From: Typha latifolia
Lineage: Eukaryota; Streptophyta; Magnoliopsida; Poales; Typhaceae
Reading direction: 5' to 3'
Length of the DNA stretch: 64,000 nucleotides
Assembly: GCA_019914945.1 (NCBI GenBank)
Contig: CM034107.1
Coordinates: 3,782,001 to 3,846,000, forward strand
The notes under the pieces were generated by a model that saw only the letters and a list, made by a program, of their open reading frames with translations, was not told the DNA's origin and searched no databases. Of this stretch, positions 23,966-35,900 are shown piece by piece (positions within the stretch are counted from its first letter, which is position 1; each line of letters begins with the position of its first letter). The position numbers and the translations under genes are program-made.

Positions 23966-26900
23966 GCTCGAACCCTGCGGGATCACGGCGAGGTCGGGTG
24001 CGGGGATCATATCAAAGATCCGTCTCGAGAACTTCATGTGCCACAGCAGCCTCCAGATCGAGTTCGGCGATTGGGTCAACTTCATCACCGGCCAGAATGG
24101 AAGTAAGAAATCTTTCTTTCTCTAAATTCTTTTCGTTTGCTGTTTTTTTTTTTTTTTTTTTTTTTTCTCTTTGATATCTTCTTACCGGGCCTGTTTGATG
24201 CTGCTCGTAGGCGGGAAGAGCGCGATACTTACGGCGCTTTGTGTTGCGTTCGGCTGCCGGGCTAAAGGGACACAAAGGGCAGCCACTTTGAAGGATTTCA
24301 TAAAGACCGGCTGCAGGTGATTTCAATCCTGATGCGTGGGTTTCTCCCATGTGCTTTTTTGTTGGGGAGTATCAAATATCAATTGTAGGTTGTAGGATAA
24401 AAAATAAGTTAGAATTCAATAGTTGTGGAAAAGAGATTTTATTCTTCTGTTTATAATCATGAAAATACTCAAATAGTGTTCCTTTTCTCTTTTACTATCT
24501 TAGAGGTCGGATTACCGGTTTAATTTTGCTTTAGTAATTCCATATGATGGTAGCAATGTATGTCGGCGATGAAGAATGAGAAGTAATCCTTGTTGGAGGG
24601 GACACTAACACGGACTTCCCTTTATGACCAAATAGACCCTACGTGAGGAGAACAGTATGTCTGAGGTGGCATTGCATCTGCTTCTCAGTTGGGCAGAGTA
24701 GACCATGTAACTTTTTGGAAATAAAATATATGCCATGGATCTTGTACCTTTATTTATTACTGAGAAAATCCAGAATGCAAGGATTCTTGTGATACATTGG
24801 TAAAAAGATTATAATTCCTTAAAGTGATTATAAGTATAACATATATACTTGGCCAAGATATAACCACCACCACACATCATTTTTAGTTTGTTGAAGAGGA
24901 TTTGCTATAAGATTGCATTGCTTGGTATGCTTTTCCCTTGCTTTCAAGAGGTCGTGGGCTAAAGTTGCAAAAAACCTTTTTAGAATTGAGTGTAAGGGTG
25001 CTTACATCTTCCCTCCACTGACTTTGTCTAGAGGGGACCTCATGCACTAAGAGACCCTATTTTTTAAATTTATTATGTTTGTGAAGAGGAGAGTGAATGT
25101 AAATGTCTAAAAGGCCTACTAAAGTCCGTAGTATACTACTTCCTATAAAGTCTTTGTTGTTCTCCTCTTATTTGACACCTTTCACATGATTTGAGCCATT
25201 CCTTATTGGATGTACTAAGTATCTTTGCTAGATGTGTCCAACTATCTTCCAATGATCTTTTGTGACAGTGATACCTTCTTTCCTCTATATATGTTTTCTG
25301 TCTCTTGGTTTTCTTAGTTTGACATTTTTGCAAGCCATCCAATACTATATTTCTGCCCTGCTCTCCTTATAATTTAGTGTGTTGTTAAGATAAATATTTG
25401 CTCTGATTGAGCTAATAGGATCACTCAAATTGATTTCATGTTTCTCTAACTAAAGTCTTTCAAAGTCTGATGTGGCTTATCATGAATTTAACTTGTAGTT
25501 TTGCAGCCATTTTTGTGCATGTCAAGAATCAAGGAGAAGACGCTTTTAAGCATGAAGTTTACGGTGATTCAATTATCATTGAACGCAGGATTACAGAGTC
25601 GGCTAGCTCCATTTTCTTAAAGGACTATCAAGGTTACTTGAGTTGCTTCTTTGATTTCTACCCTGGTGTGTATCATGCATCTATTTTGCGGTGATTTTAG
25701 TGGACGGTTAGCTTTCAAAGCGGCAAGTTTTTTGCATTCGTATTTTATTTCTATTCCTCTTTCCTATGTACGTATCTTTGAATTAAAAATAAAATCTGTT
25801 TATTTGCAGTTACCTATGATATTATTTTTCATTCTATCAAATTTTATCTACTACTAATGACTTAAAGTTCTCATCCAAACTTTTTAGTTTCTATTATTTT
25901 TCTGGTTTGGAACAGGAAGAAAGGTTGCTCATCGCAAGGACGACCTGCAAGAGCTAATCGATCATTTTAACGTGAGTGGATACTTATCGCTTTTATTAGG
26001 CATGATATGGTTAACGAGATCTTCTTTCCATAAATTTTGATTTTGGAAGCTAGTTGCTGTATGTTTTATAACTTGCCTTGGCATAGTCTAATTATATGCT
26101 TGCACACAGAATGCTCATTAGAAGGACCATAATATTTGACTATTTGCTTCTTCAATTTTGTATATACTCTCCTGCTGTTGTACTATACCATGATGTGTGC
26201 TTGATTTGTAGAATCGGTGAGCTTGAATTATGGCTTGTTATCACTTACAGTTAGTGTTCTACTAGATTCACATATTGCATGTAAGGTTTTTATCAGTGAT
26301 TAAAATATCTTTTCTGATGTGCATGCAGAATCATAAGTTGTGTTTGAGAATTTTGTATTTTCAACTACTTGTTACTCTTGGAAAGTAAAATGAACTTCTG
26401 GCCAATTAATTAACCCTCCACGTGTCACAATAAGAGTAGGAATGCACATCCGAACTGAATCAAGTCTTAGAACCTAAATATTTCTTGTTTATCATTTGTA
26501 TTGTTGGTCCGCTATAGGATGTAGACAAGATGCAAACCCATTGTTCAATTCCACAGGTAATGGGTCTTGAGAAGCCCAGCTTTCTAAGATTTAGATATTG
26601 CATGCAACGATCTTTTTTGGGGGCTTTCACTAGGAGTGTAGATAGAGGGATTATGTGAAATGATCCAAAGTAAATTTAGCTTTTGGGTAAAAAGTTAATG
26701 ATTTTGACAATCACTTCTGATGCTTTAGATAAGTTGGTCAAAGGAACTGTTGATGATATCTCTTACACTAGGTATGATATGCTACCTGATATAGCCCCTA
26801 AATTCAAATGACATTTTGTGTTACCGTGCATGATCATTCTTGAAATGTGTTAATATTGTGTCAAACAATAGCAAGCCTTGCTCTCTATAACATAAGGTTA

Positions 26901-29900
26901 AAAAATCTCTAGACTTCTTATTGAAATCTGATTGAAACCAATGATGGTTGTGTCGGTCGACATGTCATGACACTTGATACGAGGTGTGCTAGTGGCACAC
27001 CCTCGTACTGAGCCATGTCAATTGCGCGCTGACCCATGCCAATGGGCTCCTAGCACACGCCCTTATCGAGCCGTGCCCTAACCCGTGTCAATATGGAGCT
27101 TATTTTGTTTCTTTTGCTTTTTCCTATTTTCTATTTTCTTAAATCACCGTCAAATCAACTTTAGCGTTATTCTTGTGTCAATAAATAAAGTCATTATTAT
27201 TAATATGATTGAAGATTATCGATATTATTTAATGCAATATTCTCTCTTGTGAATTAGCCCAGAGCTGGTTGGTCTAGTTGAGTCAAGGTTGTTGTGAACC
27301 AACCCAGGGCTGGTTGGTTTAGTTAGGGTTGGTCTGGTCAAATTGAGTCTAGTTTAAGGTTGTTTAGAGAGAAAGTAACCTAAAATGTACTATAAAGGTG
27401 TGGTGAGTGTGGTGAGCACCCTAAGGGAATCAATGAGAATTTTCTTTATTTTTTCTTCCACCCTCTCTCTGTCTCTCTCAGTCAACTTCCCTACCAGTTG
27501 ACGGCTCCTAGACTGAGGCCCCCCTTAGCTGATAGATTCACCCCTCCTTGGCTAAAACCCACTCTTCTTCCTTACCCTTTAGTTCTCTCTTTCCTTTCAA
27601 CCAACAACAGTTGCTGCCCCACTCAACTCCCATCATTGCCGACCTTTAGCCACGGTTATACCATCGCCATGCTACTACCATAGTAGCCTCTCCCACCCCA
27701 GCCACACTCGTCCCCATCTCACCAAAACAAATACAACCCCATTGACACTCCCACCGCTTATCACCTTTACTTCTCAATTGAGCACCTCGCTTTTCCTTTC
27801 CTCCTTTCGATCACAACAGTGGTATCAGAGCTCAACCCTTTCTCGGACTATGACGACCACAAGGTCGGTGGCGAATAGGAGAGCGACGGCAGATGCACTA
27901 GTCGAGGGGGAGCTCCTAACCAGCGCTGTTGTTTCGGTAGAAACCAAGTCGTTCTTGAGCGCACCGAGCATGCCGCCAGTGAGAGGAGCTTCATAGCAAG
28001 AGCCTTACTATCCTCCTCCAAAAATTACTAGAGCTACAAGAAAGATCCCAAGAAGAGACGAGAAGATTGAAAGCTGATATGAAATCTTTGGTCATCAGCA
28101 AACAATTGGCGGACCAGCTCCACTTCTTATGCAGCTCATAGGTATGAGACTACCCTTCACGATCTCCTCTAGGCGAGAAGATGGTGGGCCGACCCATGAC
28201 CCCCTTCGCGAGTGAGGGCACGCGCCTGAGACGCAAGTGGTCACTGGCTTATCGCCACCTTCCATCTTCACTTGGGATGCTAGGGGTTCTCCACTGCCTC
28301 CACTAGATCCTATGGTCCATCCTGAAGCTGCCTATGGACTAGGTAAGGAGGGAACGGATCACAAGGCAGGCTGGAACCAAGAACGTGATGTTGCTGCGGT
28401 GGCCCCTTAGTTGAACCAAGAAGGCTTGGGGATGCGTCGAAATGGGGATGATTGGAGGCCTCGTGATCTGGGGGTATAGATCCTTCCCCCACCTATGATC
28501 AGACTGAGGATGGCGTATGACCCCAACCGCGATAATGGCATCCGCAGACGCACTACATGGCTCGACTTTCCAAAGTTTGAAGGAGGTAATCTATTAGATT
28601 AGATTTTTTGAGTTGAGCAGTTTTTTGAGTACCAGATCACATCGGAAGACGCTAAGGTGTTATTGGCGAGCTTCCATTTAGAGGGCGCTGCACTACATTG
28701 CTACTAGTCAGTGAGCGCTCACTAGTTGTTCGGGACATGGATTGAGTTCATCAAGGGGCTCTCGAGACGATTTGGGACCTATGGCTTTGAGGACTACCAC
28801 ACTACGCTCTCTAAATTGGTTCAATAGACATTTGTAGCCACGTACCAAGAGGAGTTTGAGTGCGTAAGTAGCCAGTGCCGACCCCTTTGGTTGCAGCAAC
28901 TGTTGATCAGCACATTCATCTTTCGGTTATGCGAGAAGGTCAAGGTCGACGTCCTTTCCTTACGATCTCGGATCTTTAGCGAGGCCTTCGAGGATGCCAT
29001 GCGGATAGAGCAAAAGCACACGACCTTGAGGAGTGCTTTGAGGACTTTATGGATTAACTAGGACGGCAAGATTACCTTGAATACACCGGGGGAGTGCAGT
29101 GGGCTGATAGTTGCACCGAGCAAGGTTTCGAAAATCGGTATCGGGATCGGGATCAGCCGTCCGGAAAAGCGATACGTATCGGCTGTATCAGCTGCCTGAA
29201 TCGGATTAGACTATTTTAATTAAATAAAATTCTAAATATTATTTAAAAATGTTGAGACATTTCTAAAAATTTAGAAAAAAATATAAGAAAATAAGAAATA
29301 ATAATTACTCACATATAAAGTCTAAAAAGTAAAAATCTCTCTTCCTTCCTCTCTTCTTTCTTATTCCTCTAACTGTTAGTCTGAGGTATCCATTCTCTCT
29401 CTCACTTTTTCTTTTTATATTTTCCTCTTTTTTTTATCTTTTCCTCTGTCTCTTTCTCTCTCTGTAGCTGCTGGCTGCTGCTGTCAGCAATAGCTAGCAG
29501 CATCAACAGCAGCTGTCTGCTACAGCCGCTAGCAGCAAGCAGGTAGGGCCGAAACCAGCCAATATAGCCGATTTCGAACCGTTTCGGCCGATCCCACTCG
29601 GGATCGGCCGAAACTGGGAACTATGGCAATGAGGACTACTCCTACCCTCTTTGGCATGAGGATAACACCGAGACTAGCTGCGTGTCCCAGAGGAGGTGCA
29701 CGACCCGTGGTTTGAATTCTCATGCCTATACAGTTGGAGGAGTGCTGGGCTAAGGGGTTGTACTTTCGATGCAATGAGTGGTTCACCCCGGGCCACCATT
29801 GCGTCAGAGCCATCAGGAATGTGATGCTGATCGACGATCATGATAACATAGGCAATGAGGTGATGGAGGTGACGTGGCTGTCGAGGATATGGTGGGGATT

Positions 29901-32900
29901 GTAGATGAGAGCCTGGAGGAGGATATCTGTGCTGAGATCTTCATACCGAGATCTCCATGCATGCTTACTCGGGGACAAGCACTCCAAAGACCCTATAGGT
30001 GGATGGGGTGGTCAAGAGCACTGCGTACACATACTCATCTACAGTGGGAGTACACAATTTCTTGGACGAGCGACTCGTACGGAGGATTAGATTAGAGGTC
30101 GAGCCTACCATTGACTTTGAGGTGACCATCGGGGACGACACAAAGCTTCGAGCGGAGAGTGTATGTCGTGGGATCTCCTTGAGGGTGCAGGGCCATAACT
30201 TCATAGTGGATTTGTACCCCTTGTCACTCATGGGGTAGACATGTTTTTGGGCACCTACTGGTTCTAGAGTCTTGGCTCGGTTATATTTGACTTCTAATAT
30301 ATGTGACTCACCTTTTGGAGGGACGGACGAGTGGTGAGATTAGATGGGGTCTGAAATTAGCTGCACCCTATGCTTCAACCGCTGATTGGTGTGTCGGGCG
30401 TCGGAGAGCTTTTCTTTTTCTTTTTTTTTTTTTTGCAGCTGGCTTTGATTGTACCTCAGCCCACTCCTAGCTCAGGTAAACTTACTGATCTAATCCAATT
30501 GTTGACTAACTTTGTTGGATTGTTTTGAGGCCCCGAGGGGGCTACCTCTTGCTAGGCGAGTTGACCATAGGATTGAGATTGTGCGAGGGGCTGAGCCGGC
30601 TAACGTTCGTCCCTATCGATACCCACATGTACAGAAGTAGATTTTGAGGATAGTCACCGAAATGTTGGAGCAGGGCATCATTCAGCCGAGCTGGAGTGCG
30701 TATTTTTCGCTGATCCTACTAGTAAGGAAGAAAAACGGGAGTTGACATTTTTGCGTGGACTACCGTGTGCTAAACATCATCACCGTTAAGGATCGGTACT
30801 CTATACTGGTTATTGAGGAGCTGCTGGATGAGCTGATAGGGGCGTTCTACTTTAGCATGCTTGACCTCCGTGTAGGGTACCATTAGATCTGAGTCTGGGC
30901 AAAGGATGTGCATAAGATAGCATTTCAGACTTATGATGGGCACTGCGAGTTTAGAGTCATGCCATTTGGGCTGACGAACGTGCCAACGACATTCCAGAGT
31001 CTAATGAATGACATATGCCAACCCCTCCGGCGGTACGTGTTGGTATTCTTTGATGTCATTCTTGTGTACAACAAGATTTGGTCGGACCACATGGAGCACT
31101 TACGAGCTGTGTTGAACTTGTTAGTCGAGCATTCCATGAAGGTGAAGAGCAAGTGCCTATGGGGGTAACGCTTAGTGAAGTACTTCGGCTACATCATTTC
31201 AGTCGAGGGTGTGGTAGTTGATCCAGGTAAGGTTTCTTCCATGGTCGGCTGGACGCAACCGAGGATAGTCTGGGAGCTACGTGGCTTCCTTGGCTTGACG
31301 GGCTACTATTGTCGGTTCGTGGTAGGATACAACAAGATAGCAGTCCCACTCACATCTTTGCTAAGGAAGGACGTCTTTGAGTGGACTGACGAAGCAACTT
31401 GAGCTTTCGAGAAGCAGAAGGTCGCCATGACCACTCCCTTTGTGCTAGCACTGTCAGATTTTACACTGCAGTTCGTGGTTGAGTGTGACGCCTTTGGGGT
31501 GGAAATTGACACCATAGTTATGTAGAAGGGAAGGCCTATAGCTTATCTTAGCAAGGCTTTGTCTGGGAGGTCACAACAGCTGCTTACTTACGAGCACGAG
31601 ATGTTTGCCATTTTGCATGCGGTGACTAAATGGTGGCCCTATCTGATTGGAGGGCAGTTCGTGATTTAGACAGATTAGCGGAGCCTTCCCTATTTCATGA
31701 GTCAGCGCATACATACTCCGGTATAGCAGAGATAGGTAACCAAACTATTAGGATATGATTATGAGCTACTATACAAAGAGGCGGAGAATAGGGCAGCGAT
31801 TGCACTATCCTGGGCGGAGTTGGCGACCATATTGATGCCAAGTTTTCTATTACTCGAGGACTTCCGGAAGAGCGGTACAATTGATCTGAAGATATTGAGA
31901 TTGATGCAGCAATTGTTGGACAGCCTAGCGAGCCACCCTAAGCTTGAGAGCCGGGATGGATTACTATTGGACAAAGGGCTTATCCAGGTGCTCGCGGATG
32001 ATGGGTTGCGCACTCGACTCATGGACCACTTCTATTCCACTCCAGAGGCTGGACATGATGACACACTGAGGACCTACAAGAATCTTTCACAAGCTATACG
32101 TGGGTCAGGATGAAGAAGGCGGTGATAGTGCACGTGAGGGCGTGCGAGGTTGCTAGCGGGCAAAGGTCGACTCCCTCAGGCCAGCAGAACTATTATAGCC
32201 CTTACCAATTTCAGAGCAAGTTTGGGAGGACATCTCTATGGATTTCATCGAGGGGCAACCAAGGGTACTGTCATATTTATTGTGGTAGACAGGTTGAGCA
32301 AGTATGCCTATTTTTCAGCCCTAGCCCACTCAATTTTAGCAAAGACCTTAGCGGAGGTGTTTGTATGCGATGTTGGCAAGCTCCATGGCATGCCACGTTC
32401 TATAATCTTAGACAGATATTAGGTCTTCATCGGTGACTTTTGGACGGAGTACTTTACGCTGCAGGGGACTTGGTTAGACCTCGGCTTAGCCTACCACCTG
32501 TAGACATATGTCTAAATTGAGGTGGAGAATTGGGGCATTGAGCAGTATCTTTGTTACTTTGTGGGAGAGTGCCCAAATGATGGCTCGATTATTTGTTTTA
32601 GGCAGAATGGTCTTACAACACTGTCTTTCATACTAGTATTCAGATGACCTCATTTGAGGCAGTGTATGGCAGACCACCATCGACGTTGTGGACCTATGAC
32701 CTCGTAGCATCTGCAGCATGGACAGAGACGAATCTAGAGCTGACTGATAGAGATGCAACCCTGAGGAGGTTGAGGACCTATATGGCGGAGGTGCAAAATC
32801 GCATGAAGCAGGTCTTCGATTGCAAGCATCATGAGCAGGAGTTCGCGATCGATGATCTGGTGTTCGTGCATGTTCAGCCGTATCGAGAGGCAACTCTGAG

Positions 32901-35900
32901 ACCGATGCACAACCAAAAACTAGCTTGTCGGTACTTTTAGGCCATTTTGAGTGCTCAAGCGACTAGATCCGATGGCATACAGATTGACGTTACTAGAGGG
33001 ATCTTGCATCCATCTAGTGTTCCATGTTTTAATCCTAAAGGCTCAAGTCAGGGCGAACCAGATCGTGGACATACCCAACCCTGTGGAGGACACACACCTC
33101 GTGGATCCGGTGAGGATTCTGACTAGGAGGCGGTGACGTGGATACGAGTGACTAGACTCTGGTGGAGTGGTTGGGTCGACACTCTGATGACACTACGTGG
33201 GAGCTTGAGTTTGAGATAGTCGAGCGCTTTCCTGACTTCACATTTTGAGGACAAGGTGGTAGAAGCGTGGTGGATTGTTGTGAACTAGCCCAGAGCTGGT
33301 TGGTCTGGTCGAGTAAGGGTTGTTGTAAACCAGCCCAGAGCTGGTTGATCTGGTTGAGTCAGGGTTGTTGTCAACCAGCCTAGAGCTGGTTGTCTAATCA
33401 GGGTTGTTTTGAACCAGCCCAGAGTTGGTTGTCTAGTCAGGGTTGGTCTAGTCGAGTTGGTCTGGTCATGGTTGGTCTGGTCATGGTTGGTCTAGTCGAG
33501 TTGAATCTAGTCTAGGGTTGTTTGGAGAGCAAGTAACCTAAAATGGAATAGTCATTATAAAGGTGTGGTGAGCACTCCAAGAGAATCAATGAGAATTACT
33601 TTAATTTCCCTTCCACTCTCTCTTTATTTCTTTCTCTCTCAACTTCTCTACCAACTTATGGTGCCTAGATTGAGGCCCCCCTCAGTTGATAGCTTCACCT
33701 CTCCTTAGCTAAAACCCACTCTTCTTCCTCACCCTCTAGTTCTCTCTTTCCCTTCAACCGGCAACAGTTGCAACCCCACTCAATTCCCACCGTCACCGAC
33801 CTTCAGCTACGGTTACCATTGCCATGCTACTACCATAGCAACCTCCCCACCGTATCCACACTCTTCTTCCTCACCTCATCAAAACCCACCGCTCATGACC
33901 TTCACTCCCAAACCGAGCAACTCACCTTCCTTTCCCCTCCACAATCACGACATTTTTGTGTTATTCTTATGCTGATAAATGAAGTCTGATCCTCCTCGTC
34001 ATTCTACATTCAATTAGATATTAATTTTAATTATTAAATTATTATTAATTAATATTATGTGTTCAATTATATTATAGAATATTCAATCACATTATAGAGT
34101 ATTCAATAATTTTAATGAATGTATTTAATCATATTACGTGCTGAATAATATTTATATTTGACTATTGTTATATCTTTAATAAAAAATGTCATTACAAGAA
34201 TAATCTAAAGATGAAAGACTATAATATAGGTTTTAATACATATATTCAAACCAAAAATAAAAGAGTGACGTGCCGAAATTCAAAAACATTTTTAAATATC
34301 CTAAATTTTTTTACTAAAAAATATGTTAAAGGCATACCACTAGCACGCATGGGCGTGTCAGTTGGCACGCCTCGTGCGAAGGTGGCACGGTCATCGTTGA
34401 CCTTTAGTTTCTTTATTAATGTACTTGTATACCTCCATTCGCGACATAATCTTTGACAAATTGTTTATCATTCCTTTATTTATGTTAATCCAATGGTTTG
34501 GTTATTTTGCAGATTGATGTTGAAAATCCATGTGTCATTATGAGCCAGGACAAAAGTAGAGAGTTTTTGCATTCTGGGAACGATAAAGACAAATTTAAGG
34601 TGAATAATGTAGTTAAGGTTTGCAACTGCATCTTCGGCAATTGTCTTACTGACACATTTAGCTTCACTTAGCTACACTAGTGCCAGGCCTGACAACTTTT
34701 TCTTGGTTTAATGTGTCAATTTTTTGTAGCCTATAGGTAATTTACACTTCAAGGCAATTGTATCTTTGTAACTTTATAAGCTTTTGCATGTGCATGAACT
34801 GATGCATCTGGCTTAAATAAGTTTCTTTGGTGTTTTATTATATAAAAGTGACTTGTGCTTCATGGTCATTTTATTGAATTCTTACTTTTCGTGCAGTTCT
34901 TTTTCAAGGCTACTCTTCTTCAACAAGTGAGTGAGTTACTGGATAATATTAGAGTTCAGCTGGTTACTGCAGATACAATTGTTCAAGAATTGGAATCATC
35001 CATAAGGCCAATACTTAGACAACTTGATGAGTTGCGTGAAAAAATTAAGAACATGGAACATGTAGAGGAAATAGCTCAGGAACTGCAGAATTTGAGAAAA
35101 AAATTGGCCTGGTCATGGGTTTATGATGTCGACAAACAAATTGAGGAACACAATGCAAAGCTTGAGAAGCTAAAGGAGCGTGTTCCTGCTTGCCAAGAAA
35201 GGATTGATCGAAATTCAGTAAGTTTATATAGTTTGACATTAAAAGTTCTCTTGATTCTCTTCAAAAGTATCAAATTTTGGATGTCATATTATTTGCTTAA
35301 ACCATGACATACTGATCACCACTGATGTTTATGTAGTGCATAACCTTTTTTTTATTTTCTTGAATCTGAAATTAGCACATGAAAGTTCTAATGATTTTTG
35401 GATCATCTAATTGGATATTGATATTCTGATTTTTCATGATTATGGAACAAATCCCTCATTAAAATCCATTCAAAGCCATTTACAGAATATGGACAGATAT
35501 ATTCACTTCATGTCCTCATCACTCCTTGTAGTGATCAATGAGCTTATTATTCCTTTCTAGAAAGGTTGAGTTTCTCTATTGGGAAGAAGTTCTCGGTACT
35601 CCTTTTCTGTAGCAATATTTTGAAAGGCAGCCGTGAGTGGCGGGCGTTCACCCCACCGCCTAGTGCTAAGATGGAAGACGGGTAGTAAGGCGAGTGACAA
35701 GCAGTCTAGCATTTTTTATATGAAAAAAGTTTAAAAAAATTATATATATGATATATTTTTATTTTTTTAAGACTAATATAGTATATATAAAATTTATCAT
35801 GATGCACTACACCAAAATATCAAATAACATAATCAAAGACCATAACAAATTCACAAGAATTACAACCAAATATCTAAAACAAATAATATGATCAAAGATC

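Larger units (their letters stand above)
27248..33952 (+). mobile_element. Decayed Ty3/Gypsy LTR retrotransposon in SMC6 intron 4
   Basis: The two LTRs (27248-27818 and 33279-33952) start TGTGAA(T/C)TAGCCC and end CAC(A/G)ACA, and align along their length. A primer binding site TGGTATCAGAGC (27820-27831, complementary to initiator Met-tRNA) sits directly after the 5' LTR. Between them, degenerate gag, zinc knuckle, protease, RT, RNase H, integrase and chromodomain-like parts run in the plus direction, the order of Ty3/Gypsy elements. The final part has DDTTWELE and IVERFPDF, as in chromodomain-bearing clades. No 5-bp target duplication is obvious (CTCT(CT) on the left versus TTTTT on the right). 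It lies in the same orientation as SMC6. Confidence 0.93.
26943..34405. mobile_element. Old TIR element in SMC6 intron 4, split by a Gypsy insertion
   Basis: The left end AATGATGGTTGTGTCGGTCG resembles the left end of the MITE at 39770. The right end GGTGGCACGGTCATCGTTG, read in reverse complement, gives a matching GATGACCGTGCC start. Subterminal parts on both sides are rich in GGCACGC/GTGTGC words. With the nested retroelement (27248-33952) removed, about 760 bp remain. No clear target duplication is seen. Assignment to a Mutator-like family is by similarity to the 39770 MITE and is inference. Confidence 0.5.

Noticed and set aside
23710..24174. Longer ORF starting upstream of SMC6 in another frame
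   Set aside because: It passes the real start out of frame and ends in the intron 1 poly-T; the SMC6 frame is fixed by the Walker A motif split correctly across exons 1 and 2.
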